Counted from the first letter of the stretch, positions 10,030 to 21,205 are shown. The stretch: 64,000 nucleotides of DNA from Albula goreensis (GCA_022829145.1 CM040750.1:36779386-36843385); one strand, 5' to 3'. The notes: a model not told the origin generated them from the sequence alone. Made by a program: numbers and translations.

Positions 10030-11820
10030 TTGTGGGGGGATGGGAAGCACGGTGAGGTGAAATCCAGGTTGTGCTGATGTTTAATACCTGTGTGAACGCT
10101 GGGAGGCTGCAGGCCAGGACATGTTGGCAGCTCAGAGCCTGCTCTCAGGGCATGGCATGGCTGACATTCGCCACTCTCGGGTTCCTCTGGCTCCTTTGTC
10201 AGCGTGAAGCAGAAACTGTCTCTGTGGGGAGGCGAAGGAGCAGCGGCTGGGTGGCTTGCGGCCATTTTGAAATGCTAAATTGAGGAGAGTTTCCTCAGTG
10301 TCTCAAAGCCCCTCTGATGTGTTCCCTCCAGAGATGACATTGTTACTATAATCTGGGCCCTCATTCAGTTCAAGTACATAAAAATAATGCAAATATTTTT
10401 GAAGTTATTTAAAAGTAACATAATGAACATGCAACTTAAAAATATCTAAATCCCCATGTTCTGTCACTACCAGTTCTAGCTGCATGTCATCCTGAGTACG
10501 TGCTGTTAGTCACAGAGCTAAGAAAGGTCTATGAGACACAAGCGATGACGGAAGCTTTCTGTCCATGTAACAGAAAAAACTGAGATCACTGTCGATGATG
10601 TGGATGACAAAAATATTTGATAAATCAGTGTTTGTTATTTGTTGTCTAAAACAATGTTCAACAGTGAGCAAAGTTTCAAACCATGGTCGTCTTAACTGAG
10701 GGCTTAACTGAGATTCTCTTTCACAAATGAAAAGTGTATTGGCTTGCTGCCAGTTACTTCAGCTTTTGTTTTCACAAACTATAAAATTTGATTTAGTCTT
10801 AGAATGTGTATTTGCGCTGTATTAATAAAACAAACTCTTATTTCTCTGCACAAGAAAAAACTGACCTTATTTATTATTATGTGATTAACAGACTGCTTGT
10901 TTCGATCCCGTTTTCTCTCGTGTACAGGGATTCATTCGGGGAGGGTAGCCTGTGTTTGTTTGTGGGGTTTTCTCTTCCGTTCAATCTGATTGAAAGCGAT
11001 ACGAGAGAGAGGAGAGAGAGAGAGAGACAGGACGCAGACCATGCGTGACATGAGAAAACGGTCGTTCTTTCTCCCTCCCTCGTCACCGCGGGAACATGAG
11101 CCACAGCTTAGCGCGAAGAGGTCCCGGCACCAGCTGGAGCGCCCGTAAATAGAACGGCGTCTTTGCGGCCGGGGAGGTGTCTGCGGACGCGCTCCAAGGA
11201 AACGCTGCCGCTCAGGGTTCAGGACGAGCGATAGACAGGAGTGTTGGATTAAAACCCGCCACGAAATCCCCCACCCCCTCCCCACCGCCAACACACACAG
11301 ACAGGCCTCTGCACTTCTCCTCTCCTTCTCCTTAATTTCAACAGAGGGGTTTAAAATTTGGGGGGAATTTTTTAATATAAATGAAAATTTCTCTGGGCTT
11401 TAAAAAAGTTTTTCATTCAAAAAATTTCCTGTGGGTTTTTAATATTTTCCCATAATCTCTTAATGTCACACTTTCTCTTTCTTTCCTCCTTTCTGTGTGT
11501 TTTTTATTGACTTAAACTGAGAAAGTGACTTTGCCTGGTGTGTCACGTGTTTGTGAAGGTGACGGGGACCTGACGGGAAATACATTGGGACATTGAGCAA
11601 TAGCGTAACTGCTGGTGGTTTGTGAGAGAGGAAAAGAGAGGAAAACTAAACGACACAGAGAGAGAGAGAGAGAGCATAAACCGCTTCAGGCACACCCTTT
11701 TTGTGTACATCTGGTGGTGTGGACTCTGTGGGCTGTTAGGCAAAGTGACAGACGCACGTAGGAAATAATAACCCACAACAAAGGAACAAGCGTGCAAACA
11801 AGAGAGCCGGCAGTTTTCCC
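10030..11820. other. Intergenic, no gene recognised; CpG-moderate patch
   Basis: I find no conserved exon here. The part around 11040-11230 has clustered CpG dinucleotides and Sp1-poor GC-rich sequence next to a (GA)n run (10998-11030). It could be a weak regulatory region, but no transcript start or gene can be tied to it. Confidence 0.4.
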
Positions 11821-11824
11821 TTGC

Positions 11825-12015
11825 CCCTGAATAAGAGAAGGGTATACATGATGAGGAGAACAGGCCTTTCGGCCTAGCTGAGCTCTCCATTTAATCTAAA
11901 GAGAATCCAGCGCTGCATCCAGTTTGAACACTGTGGTCTTTGCCTCAGCTGCATGATCTGGCAACCTATCACTGTGGTCTCTGCCTCAACAGCATGATCT
12001 GGCAACCTATTCCAT
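11825..12015. mobile_element. Ancient dispersed repeat fragment with internal 42-bp duplication
   Basis: The string GAACAGGCCTTTCGGCCTAG and the following GCATCCAGT, GCATGATCTGGCAACCTATT and CCATGTATTGACAAAT blocks resemble a widespread vertebrate interspersed repeat, recalled from its usual AGGCCATTCGGCC and CATGGTCTGGTAACTT blocks. Within it the CACTGTGGTCTYTGCCTCA segment through GGCAACCTAT is tandemly doubled (about 11929-11970 and 11971-12012). The family name is not assigned. Confidence 0.5.
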
Positions 12016-12421
12016 GTATTGACAAATCTTAATGCAAAATAACACATACACACACACAAAGGAACAAAGAAAAACACATAAAAACACAAGACAAATAAAA
12101 AAGAAAATCAGAAAAGGAGGGAGGGATGAGGCATTGCAAAGAGATTTAGCTGGGAGGAGGAAGCCCTTGGGTGCCTCCTTGTTTTTAAAATGGCCGCACG
12201 TGCGAATACACTCACACACACACACTCACTTTCTCACCTGCAGAAGCAGCAGCTGGTGGCTGTGGTGGTGTTGGTGGGGGCAAGTGTTGCGTTTTAGCGG
12301 GAGTTGGCGGGATTTAAAGGGTCTTCCCCTGCCATTACCCGCCATCTCATAACACCACTCAGATTTTCATTCAGCTAACTGTAAAAACCACATGCTCCTT
12401 TCTCTGCTGAGAGCCTCTGAG

Positions 12422-13568
12422 TCTCTGCTGTAAGCCTGGTGAAAGCAGTGCAGTTCAGAGTGATAGTGCCAGGTTTATACCTCTCTGCTGTAAGCCTGGT
12501 GAAAGCAGTGCGGTTCAGAGTGATAGTGCCAGGTTTATACCTCTTTGCTGTAAGCCTGGTGAAAGCAGTGCAGTTCAGAGTGATAGTGCCAGGTTTATAC
12601 CTCTCTGCTGTAAGCCTGGTGAAAGCAGTGCAGTTCAGAGTGATAGTGCCAGGTTTATACCTCTCTGCTGTAAGCCTGGTGAAAGCAGTGCAGTTCAGAG
12701 TGATAGTGCCAGGTTTATACCTCTCTGCTGTAAGCCTGGTGAAAGCAGTGCAGTTCAGAGCGATAGTGCCAGGTTTATACCTCTCTGCTGTAAGCCTGGT
12801 GAAAGCAGTGCAGTTGAGAGTGATAGTGCCAGGTTTATACCTCTCTGCTGTAAGCCTGGAGAGAAAAGTGCAGTTCAGAGTGATAGTGCCAGGTTTATAC
12901 CTCTCTGCTGTAAGCCTGGTGAAAGCAGTGCAGTTCAGAGTGATAGTGCCAGGTTTATACCTCTCTGCTGTAAGCCTGGTGAAAGCAGTGCAGTTCAGAG
13001 TGATAGTGCCAGGTGTATACCTCTCTATTGTAAGCCTGGTGAAAGCAGTGCGGTTCAGAGTGATAGTGCCAGGTTTATACCTCTCTGCTGTAAGCCTGGT
13101 GAAAGCAGTGAAGTTCAGAGTGATAGTGCCAGGTTTATACTCTCTGCTGTAAGCCTGGTGAAAGCAGTGCAGTTCAGAGCGATAGTGCCAGGTTTATACC
13201 TCTCTGCTGTAAGCCTGGTGAAAGCAGTGCAGTTCAGAGCGATAGTGCCAGGTTTATACCTCTCTGCTTTACCTGGTGAAAGCAGTGCAGTTCAGAGTGA
13301 TAGTGCCAGGTTTATACCTCTCTGCTGTAAGCCTGGTGAAAACAGTGCAGTTCAGAGTGATAGTGCCAGGTTTATGGTGAAAAACAGTGCAGCCTCTCTG
13401 CTGTAAGCCTGGTGAAAGCAGTGCAGTTCAGAGTGATAGTGCCAGGTTTATACCTCTCTGCTGTAAGCCTGGTGAAAGCAGTGCAGTTGAGAGTGATAGT
13501 GCCAGGTTTATACCTCTCTACTGTAAGCCTGGTGAAAACAGTGCAGTTCAGAGCAACAGGGCCAGGTC
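12422..13568. repeat. 60-bp minisatellite, array A (about 19 units)
   Basis: The unit begins CTCTCTGCTGTAAGCCTGGT and continues GAAAGCAGTGCAGTTCAGAG, then YGATAGTGCCAGGTTTATAC. The period is exactly 60 for most of the array. Small deletions near 13140, 13268 and 13376 shift the register. Because 60 is a multiple of three, long frames stay open and encode a 20-residue repeat (SAVSLVKAVQFRVIVPGLYL), with no start context, splice support or family match. An array of the same unit recurs at 62748-63612. Units carry shared variants, notably T or C in AGAGYGATAG. Confidence 0.97.
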
Positions 13569-14059
13569 AAGTCAGAAGAAAGTGTGTCGAAGGAGACAGC
13601 CTGAGTTTGGGAGGTGAAGGTGAATTCAAAATGAAAAATGCTTCCGCAAGATGCCCTCTAAGACCAGTATGTGAGCTGGGACATCCCTGGCCATGTGATC
13701 ACTGCTACAGTAAACGCTGCTCTAAATATCTGACAATTTGGGTTCCCAGACAACAACAAGTACAATAACAGCAACAGTGATTGCTGGATATTTCCTGCCT
13801 CCCTCTCACTATTGGCCAGGAAATAGGATCCACCTATTGATTCAATGTCCACTGACATTGTTCATTTGACTGCTTGCATTGTGCTCTGTGATTGGTGGAG
13901 CTGGAAGTTATGTGATGCCTAAGGGCAGGGACAAGGAGCTTGAATTGGTAGGTGAGACCTGTGCACTCCAGGCGGAGTTCTCACTCAATTTCATTTCAAT
14001 TCAGTGAACAAACCGAAATGTGGTTTATTACCTAAACTAAAATAGATAATATGACATAT

Positions 14060-14475
14060 AATACAGTGGAGTCTGCAAATATTTGGACAGTGATGTTTGT
14101 AAGTAATTGTATGATTTACTGATCAAGTGTTTCTTGGGCTGGTGCTTTTCATTTCTTCATTACTTTGTGCGCAAACAATCTAGAAAAAGGTCTTGAGTGA
14201 TTGTAGGTGTGCCATTTGCATTTGAAGTCTGTTGTTCTTTCTCGGCAGGACGACCAAAGAAGTTTCAATTCCAGTAAAGCAGACCGTAATGAGGCTAAAA
14301 AAACGGAATGAGTGAATCAGAGACACATATGAAATATTAGGTGTGTCGAAATCAACTGTTTGGTACATTGATAAGAAGCAAGAACTCTCTGGTGAGCTCA
14401 GCAGTTGCAAACAACCTGTTGTGGATGACAGTGGAATACTTACTGCAGTGAAGAAAAAAATGCCTTTGTGTTCAT
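14060..14475 (+). mobile_element. Degenerate Tc1/mariner-type transposon fragment (transposase helix-turn-helix region)
   Basis: In one frame the DNA reads VSIPVKQTVMRLKKRNE, a stop at about 14315, then IRDTYEILGVSKSTVWYI and DKKQELSGELSSCKQP with VVDDSGILTAVKKK. This is the second helix-turn-helix DNA-binding part of fish Tc1-like transposases, whose usual pattern is LGVSKSTVWYI..K..GELSN.KRPGRP. The GRP motif has been lost, a stop lies inside, and the catalytic DDE part is absent downstream. The 5' flank (GTGGAGTCTGCAAATATTTG, 14066-14085) looks like the element's outer non-coding part. It is dead and immobile. Confidence 0.8.
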
Positions 14476-14489
14476 GTTTACCAAAGTTA

Positions 14490-17150
14490 TCCTGCTAATG
14501 TGCTAGCCTTGGTGTGTGCACACTCATGCACCCTGTTTTACTCAAAACGTGTGGCGTGTTTAGTGACTCAGTTGACATGTCTTTAAAGTGGTCATGTAAC
14601 CGTGGCTCACTTGCAGTTTTTCAGATTTTTACATTCCCTCCTTGAAATGTTCACTGTGGAGAAGTTTGATAGTTTACAAATGGAGTATTGATTGTTTGAT
14701 TGAAAATACCTCCGTGAACATTATGAACATTGAAACATCTTCATCGAACATAACCAGGAACTTTTTCCGACAGATTTTCAGGTCATTCACTTGAAATGGA
14801 CCCCGAAGCCCGCTCTCGTGTTTGGGGAGTGAGGCTTCATGAAGCTCAAAATGGGCGGAGCTACGACAAGGTGGAGAGCACAATATTGATTGGTTCCAAC
14901 GACTGGTGCAGATCATACTAGTCACAAACAAGAAAGGGCACTCTGCTTTTCCTCACCTGAGCAAGGCTCAGGTGTGCTGGTACAAGGAGAGACACCTAAA
15001 AATGCCCAAGAGAAAGCAAGACTCATCACCCACTTTCCGGTTTTGTTCATTAAATAAATACTTTTATTATTGCTGAAAATAAATACATTTTCTTCCAATA
15101 GAGTCAAATAACATAAAAAGTGGGCTAGATTAAGTGTGGGGAAGGGGATGGGCAGAGCAAAGGGGGGGGGGGGCTGTAATGCACTCCACTTTTACACATT
15201 GCAGGTAGGAAAGTAACCCCAGTGCGGTGACTCTGTCCCTCAAAACCAAAAGGGACACCTTTTGTGTTTTTGCTTGTTGGCCATGTTCCACACACAAAAA
15301 AAAGAAACAATGGTGGTGCGGTACTCTTGCTGCCTGCCAGGAGATGGCTTACAGATGTCACTCCCCCACCCCTCCCCCAACCCCCTTCCAGTCTGAGTGA
15401 AATCTCAAACAGGAAGTGACCCTGGTGGGCATTCTGTGCCTGCTGTCAAGTGTCATTTCGTTTAAAGCTTCCTCTTCCTCCTCCCTGCCAGCGTTATGTT
15501 TGCCGGGTGATAACTGCGCATTTCCTTCGCCTGAGGCTGGAAGCTCATCTGTGGTGGGGGTCGGGGGGGCTCGGGGGAGCCCCGGTCTTTAAACGGGATA
15601 GGGAGCTTGTGATCACCCCATGTCCCCTGCTCCACCCTGCCCCCATTCCCATGGACTGCCCCCAGGCTGCACATTTAACAGTTTAGACTCACGGCCCAGG
15701 TGAGACACCTGCATTCCTGCCGCTCCTACACAGGTAAGGGCAGGTGAGCCCAGGCCTCGGAATTCTCAGGACGCTGAGCGCAGCAACCTGCCGTAAATCA
15801 GCCCGAGCCCTGGAGGACCGCACGCTGGGGCCTTAAGGCTGTCATGGTAACCGGCTTCCGACCAAAGAGCCATGGAATGCACTGGTTTACAGTCCCCGCA
15901 GCAGCGCGGTCAGGTACATTAAGAGTGCCACAGGTCCGGTGTGGGATGGCCAGTGTCAGGGATGTGTTTGTACTTTCCTTCCAATCAGCTGTCAGTTTAC
16001 GCCTTGGAAACAGGTTGTGTAGACTCTTTAGTCTTATGTAAGACTTAAGCACTTCAATGCTGAAACGCACCAAAGATCCAGGGCACACACAGCCCAAACC
16101 CCCCCCACCCCCACCCCCACCCCCACCCCCGCCACTGTGGGAGGGGTTGTGGACTGTAAACATAGCTACCGCTCAGTGTGGCGATTCGAGACACACAGGC
16201 CTCACTGAGGCGGACCGCGACAGGGAAGTGAGCAGGCCTGTTTTTACAAGATTGTGGGTGGAAGTGAAAATGCACCTGGATTTAAATAACATAAAGGGGG
16301 GGGGGTTAAATCTGTACCAGACCAGACCCAGCACAGACATACAGGGAAAGTGACCTCTGCAAATCACCGCAGTCTAACGTCACAGAGACCAGAAACCAGA
16401 GCTTGGTTATTACAAAAAAAAAAAAATCATTCTCATGACATCATCGGCACAGTGCTTCTCTCGGTTGCGGGTTGATGGTGCTGGTCCAGGTGTTCGGTAC
16501 ATAAGCCGCACACGGTTATTGTGCAAATTCAGGGGAAAGACCCTTTTCTTTGAGGCCATTATGGTTTTCTCATTCCTGATTCCAGCGAGCAGCCCTGATG
16601 TCAGCAGAGGTGCCACAGAAACTGCTGAACTGCGCGGACGAACAGCTTTGCCTCGATTGCTAAAGTACGACTGAGCTGGAACGCGACCGCCAATTAAATT
16701 CAGACCTCAGGCCTCCAACCCCACGCACAAATTACGGTCCGGTGCCGAGGCTGAGCGTCCGAAGGTGTTCCCACCTGTCCACCTGGAACAAGCCAGACTC
16801 TTATGGCCAAGCCCATCACACAGCGGTTCAGTGCGTGTATACTCATGTCTGGTGCCATGTAAAACTAAGAGCATAGAGCATGTGTGTTTATCTGTTTTCG
16901 CAGGACGCCACTACCTGTCGAAACCAGGCCGTCCAGGAAAAACAAATCTTGTAAGGTGACTCCACCCCCACACCTTTATAACATAGGCAACCAAAGCAAA
17001 CCTGCATCTACTCCCCCCCAAACCCACACCACCCCCACCACCCTCTGCCCCGTATCCAGCAACCACCCACCCCCCCGGTGAACATATTCATTCCTCCTTC
17101 ATCTGTCCCTCTTTCTTTCTCTCACGTCGGTAATTAAACTTTGGAAACAG
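14490..17150. other. Intergenic between Tc1 relic and cited4 3' end; no gene recognised
   Basis: I see no exon with family resemblance. The tract holds a G run (15162-15172), C-rich (CCCCCA)n at 16098-16131, C-rich DNA at 17010-17080 and a few CpG-containing patches (15480-15560, 15890-15960). Part of it could be cis-regulatory for cited4, but nothing in the sequence proves that. Confidence 0.4.
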
Positions 17151-17173
17151 GCCAAACGTACGATCAGGCCATC

Positions 17174-17179
17174 TTTATT
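17174..17179 (-). terminator. cited4: Distal candidate poly(A) signal of cited4
   Basis: On the - strand AATAAA is found in the context GTACAATAAAGATGG. It would give a 3' UTR of about 1.47 kb. Use relative to the proximal group at 17791-17813 cannot be judged from sequence. Confidence 0.5.
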
Positions 17180-17260
17180 GTACATCCAAAAAAATAAAAT
17201 ACTCAGTCACATGAAATCCAAACCCAGCCCTGACCACAATAAAACAGAGAAAAATAAAGC

Positions 17261-17280
17261 AATAATAAATAAATAATAAT
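17261..17280 (-). promoter_or_regulatory. cited4: AU-rich element in cited4 3' UTR (distal)
   Basis: On the - strand the run ATTATTATTTATTTATTATT contains overlapping AUUUA and the nonamer UUAUUUAUU, the classic mRNA-destabilising element. It is present in the transcript only if the distal poly(A) site is used. Confidence 0.45.
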
Positions 17281-17790
17281 TATAATAATGCATATTTAAG
17301 GCAGGTTCCATCGCCCAGATAAGACTGCCACTGAGCTTGGGTTCATATGTCACAGGGCAAAGTTCATTCCAGCGTTAACAGGTTTGTAGGTTTGGTTTTT
17401 TGTTTTGTTTTTTTTGATCTGGCATCTATCAAATCAAGCACTAATCGACACCAGCACAGGCAGGAATCTAAAGATGGCGTGGGGGCGGGGCGGGGGGGCA
17501 CACTGCTAGTATTTGCATATTTATGCAAAGTGATATTTAACACAGACTGGGACCGGCTCATTCAAAAAAATTATTAACCAGAAATGTTGTGAAACCAACA
17601 ATGAAAATAAAGAGACTGTGTCACGTTGGTGGGATCTGAGAGTACCTTCGCTGGGGTCTCCTAAAATTTTCCTTGGAAATTCAGATGAGACAAAAGAAAA
17701 ACAAAAATAAGATAATTCAATGACTGATATTCATGTGATGATTCATAATTCATCCATACCTGGGTTTTGTGTTCTCACGTGCCAATCATT

Positions 17791-17813
17791 TTTATTCTTA
17801 TCAAATGTTTATT
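17791..17813 (-). terminator. cited4: Proximal candidate poly(A) signals of cited4 (two AATAAA)
   Basis: The - strand carries AATAAA at 17813-17808 and again at 17796-17791, giving a 3' UTR of about 0.85 kb. Paired signals and a following G/T-containing stretch make this a good proximal cleavage site. Confidence 0.5.
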
Positions 17814-18130
17814 AAAGTCCCTGTTAGACCAAAAATAAAAACAGCCACATCCCTAAGAGTGAATGATGGCTGTACTTATTGGAAGAGGTTGTGAGGCACC
17901 AGGCCTCAAACCAACTCATTCAAAATCTAAAAGTTTGATAATCCCCCTACCCTTACCCCCCTGCCCCACCGAAACACAAAAACCCCCCCCACCCATCCAC
18001 CCCCCTCCCCTTGATCAGCCTTGGGGCCACAGCTCAGGAAAACACCACCAGTTTCCACAATGTTCAATGTCCATAGCTTGGCCAGGGTGCTCGTGGGCAG
18101 GAAGGGTGGAGGGGGGCCGGGGAGCACACC

Positions 18131-18143
18131 AAAATAAATAAAT
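18131..18143 (-). promoter_or_regulatory. cited4: AU-rich element in cited4 3' UTR (proximal)
   Basis: The - strand sequence ATTTATTTATTTT lies about 500 bases after the stop codon and holds overlapping AUUUA pentamers. It would be present whichever poly(A) signal is used and could mediate rapid mRNA decay. Confidence 0.5.
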
Positions 18144-18640
18144 CTGCTTTCCAAAACTGCCTTGGAGCCTGGTCGTCCCAGCATCTTAGCAACAGTGTCT
18201 GCACATTGTTCAGAGTGGCTTCTGTAATATCCCACAGCCGACAGAGTGAGGTTTTTTTTTTTTTTTTAGTTTTTTTTTTTTTTTTTACATTCATCACTTC
18301 CTGTGAGCTGGGACAGGGATGGTAAGGCAGAGGAAAAGGCCCCGCCCCCTCCTCTCCTCAAGCCTAACCTCACCCCCTCCCCTCCCCATAGCACCTAGGA
18401 GGGTCTGCCCAAAACAGAATCCAGTCAGCTGTGGCGGCAAAAGCGTTGTCTTCATGGCAACCAGGGACTTCCTGTCGGTTGGTTCCGTTGATGACCGAAC
18501 CCAATCAACGCACAAAAGATGCGTGTGCAAATACCTACACATACACACGTGCACACATACCATACATACAGACCGGTCTGTCTTTCTCTTCCACACTCTC
18601 TCGCTCTCTCTCTCTTTTTCTCAGTGCCCCTCTCTCTCTC

Positions 18641-19413
18641 TCAGCAGCTGACCCGACTGGGCTGCTGCTTGCTCACAAAGTCCGAGATGAAGTCGAACTC
18701 GTTCTGCCCCAGAAACAGCTCTGGAAGCTCCTGGACCCGGTCCAGCCCAAACTCCAGGACCAGCGACGTCAGAACCTCCTCGTCAATCAAGTCCGTGTCC
18801 ATGACGTTGAGGCCCAGGGCGGCGGCCGCCACGGGCCCCCCGACGTGTTGCATCCCGGCAAGCTGGGCCGAGCTAACCCGGTACTGCGGGCCTCCCCCGC
18901 CCAGGTGAGTCCCGTTCATGCCCCCTAGTGGATGTCCGTGGTACTGCGTGTTGAGTTTCTGCAGGTGCATGCTAGCCATCAGCTGCTGTGAGGTGAGCCC
19001 GCCCGTCATGTACTGCTGAGGGGGCTGTTGGGGTTGCTGCTGGGGGTGGCCGTGGTGCATGTGGGGGTGCTGCTGCTGCTGTTGCTGGGGGTGGTGCTGC
19101 GGTGGCTGGCTCTGCCCGTTGTACATCATGTTCCCTCCCATCTGCGGGTGGTGGTGTCCCATCGGCCCGCCGCCTCCACCCCCGTTCATCCCAACCCCCA
19201 TGCCGCCCGGACGCTGCCTCATCCCGGCCTCCATGCCTCCACCCTGAGGCCGCCGTAGTGCATCATCTGCCCGTTGGGGAGGCCCCGCAGGCCGGCCGTG
19301 GGAGGGTGCTGCTGGGGCCCCGCTTGGAGGCCGCCGTTCATGCCCATCCTGTAGCCGTGCAGTCCCCCGCCAGCTGGCCCGTGGTTCATCGACATCATCA
19401 GATGCTCGGCCAT
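18641..19413 (-). CDS. cited4: CITED4-type CBP/p300-interacting transactivator; one-base frameshift near codon 56
   Basis: CITED proteins have no DNA-binding domain. They bind the TAZ1 (CH1) domain of CBP/p300 in the nucleus, co-activating TFAP2 and limiting HIF-1. The ATG at 19413 has a strong context (GCCATGG) 21 bases after a splice acceptor. Residues 1-55 ([30 protein letters not shown]) are in one frame. From about 19250 down, the conserved remainder is in the next frame. Restoring one base gives 774 bases, 257 residues. Seen in order: Gly/Met-rich N-terminus; His/Gln-rich tract with six Gln (about 110-115); conserved [18 protein letters not shown] (about 145-162); C-terminal transactivation domain (about 203-257) with [20 protein letters not shown], the LPEL motif, FLGQNEFDF and a final SRVSC. 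LFLGQ, the HGYRMGMN N-terminus and scmh1 linkage favour CITED4 over CITED2. The fish protein is longer than human CITED4 (about 184 residues). The shift lies in GC-rich DNA with no other lesion, so assembly error is likelier than decay. Confidence 0.9.
18917..18931 (-). promoter_or_regulatory. CTCF-like core motif inside cited4 coding exon
   Basis: On the - strand CCACTAGGGGGCATG matches the CTCF core at nearly every position. It encodes part of the Gly/Met linker before the transactivation domain, so the match could be coincidental. It has the same orientation as the motif at 8465. Confidence 0.3.
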
Positions 19414-19434
19414 GGCTTGTGCTTCCTCCGCTGG
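19414..19434 (-). other. cited4: cited4 exon 2, 5' UTR part after acceptor
   Basis: The - strand shows a pyrimidine tract and AG (CCCCTCTCCTCAG, ending at 19435) followed by CCAGCGGAGGAAGCACAAGCC and the ATG. CITED genes typically have a mostly non-coding first exon and the whole reading frame in the next exon, and this arrangement agrees. Confidence 0.8.
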
Positions 19435-21015
19435 CTGAGGAGAGGGGCACAGGTAAAACCCTTTTAATTCACACAGGCAAAGGACACCAAACACAGCCAG
19501 TCTACTGCCATCATATGTTCAGGAGGCACAAACATCGACATTGATACAATGTATCCACAGACAATGTATCATCGTGAATCTCTGATTAGAATGTTCACTG
19601 CACAGGCGCAGGAGGCCTGGAGGTCTCTACGTCCACCGAGCCCATTTTAACCGGATACAATGTGTCACCGAGTGATTCCAATTCGAATCTCAAATCCGCA
19701 ACATTGACAACAGAGTGCTTCACTGGTTTTCAGTTCTGGAGACAATGGCATCAAGAATTTGGACAATTCTAAGGCATAGGTGCTCCCACCGACCCCCCCG
19801 ACTCCCACCGAACTTGCTCGCCTTAGTGTGTGGCGGCTACGTGTTTAAAGGCGACGACACGATCGTGGAAAACATTTAAATCAACCTATACATATTCATG
19901 AAGTGCAAAACAAATACAATGTGCGAATAAGGACGACTAATATGGTCACACGTTGAAGAGCCAGGGTAGTCGTCTATCGATTCATTCATTCACCAGCGAC
20001 ACATTTGGGCACAGAACAGAATCTGTGTCTCTGACGCTTTCTTCGGCGTGCAGCCGCCGTCATTGCGACAGCGACCCCACATCACCGTATTGAAATGGAT
20101 ACATGACAAAAGTGCTAGACGGTCGCTGTTCTTAAAAGGATAGTGCAAACAAATATGAAAAAATAGAAGCCTTGTTATAACGGAAGGCGAGCGCTAACAA
20201 TACAGTTGTCACAAATAAATATTATAACACTAGCGTATTCAACTGCTTAACTCGGTACAATGGTGTATAGCTGGAATATAATGTCATCTCCCCTCTCAGA
20301 AAGATAAAGACAATTAGACTGGAAGCAGCTCATTTCAGAGACGCTTGCTTGAAAACAAAGATCAACATATTTTCATGTTTTCTGCAAACACTGTGTCCCT
20401 ATAGCCCCTTGCTGCCCTGCGCGTTACTGTCTCGACTTGCAGTTCTTTGTGTCTTTATCAATAAGACTAATTCCTCCTGGTTGCCCTCAACGTTTTGTTT
20501 CGGATACGAAAATGGAACGGAGTAGCCAGAGAATGGCAAGCCATCGTTCAGCCAGTCGATATACCATTTTCACTCGAGTTAAACCAGCAATATCGCGCAC
20601 GTATGTTTAATTAAATTGTAGAAACCCGGCTGCATTGCTTTCTCACAAAAAACACGGGGCATACAACAAAGAAGCGTTCAAGCAACACCACCAGCGAACA
20701 GCGTCCTACAACTACAATATTTCTACACGTTCCCCTGTCATTTATCCATGCATGTACACTTAAAAAATGAAAATTTCACGCAGAAGCAAATCACCTCTTC
20801 AAGTAAAGCAATATAGAGCAATCAAACAATGAAAATGAATGAAACGATCAATCCCCACGTATGAAATAGTCTGGTTAGCTACATGGAATGATCAAACCAG
20901 GTTTGTGTTGTCGCTGAACCGAAGACGGTAAGAAATGAAGAAGCGAACAATGGAGCTACCACCTCGAGCCTCAGAGCACAGCCCCAGCCGGGGATTCTTC
21001 ACACAATATACATAC
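19435..21015 (-). other. cited4: cited4 intron 1 (inferred)
   Basis: This 1.58 kb stretch between the acceptor at 19435 and the donor-like CTG|GTATGT at 21016/21015 has almost no tandem repeats, unlike nearly all the rest of the window. It contains many scattered CpGs. The acceptor is strong. The donor is the best match near the promoter but is inferred. Confidence 0.5.
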
Positions 21016-21205
21016 CAGGATACCGTGTGTTCTCGCTGGAAAGTTCACTTCACTTTTCTTTCAACAATCCTTCTTTATATAAACCGTTGTACGATGCACG
21101 ACGAGGCTCCGGAAAGGATTACAACGAATATTCCAAAGGGTTAAACTTCATACTCTAGCGGGACCGGAGCGTAAAGACAGCCGCATCAGATCTTGAAACG
21201 AGTGC
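21016..21205 (-). other. cited4: cited4 exon 1, non-coding, with two overlapping short upstream ORFs (inferred)
   Basis: The exon would run from about 30 bases downstream of the TATA boxes to the donor at 21016. It contains an upstream ORF of 12 codons plus stop (ATG at 21186, TGA at 21150-21148). The stop overlaps a second ATG at 21151 (ATGA), giving a 10-codon ORF that ends in TAA at 21121-21119. Such uORFs could lower translation, consistent with a tightly dosed regulator. Another TATA-like TTTATATAAA (21073-21082) could instead mark a shorter transcript lacking both uORFs. Confidence 0.45.

Larger units (their letters stand above)
17150..18640 (-). other. cited4: cited4 3' untranslated region (maximum extent)
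   Basis: The - strand downstream of the cited4 stop codon is non-coding. It carries a (GA)n tract next to the stop (18597-18640 as CT on +), two A runs (18250-18288), and two AU-rich elements. It ends at one of two poly(A) signal groups. CITED mRNAs are generally short-lived, so AU-rich 3' UTR elements fit the family. The limits are inferred, not observed. Confidence 0.55.

Noticed and set aside
12439-13152. 237-codon open frame of a 20-residue repeat (VKAVQFRVIVPGLYLSAVSL)
   Set aside because: It is the translation of a 60-bp minisatellite whose period is a multiple of three. No start context, splice partner or family match, and the frame breaks wherever the repeat has an indel.
16560-16674. 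Short open frame resembling a secreted peptide
   Set aside because: No splice borders, no conserved motif, and length within chance expectation.
18641-19450. Start of cited4 at an upstream in-frame ATG (MPLSSASGG...)
   Set aside because: That frame starts in the intron and runs antisense to the real N-terminal codons. The family-like start MAEHLMM is at 19413 in the other frame.
19102-19467. 121-codon + strand frame over cited4
   Set aside because: Antisense shadow of the GC-rich cited4 coding exon.
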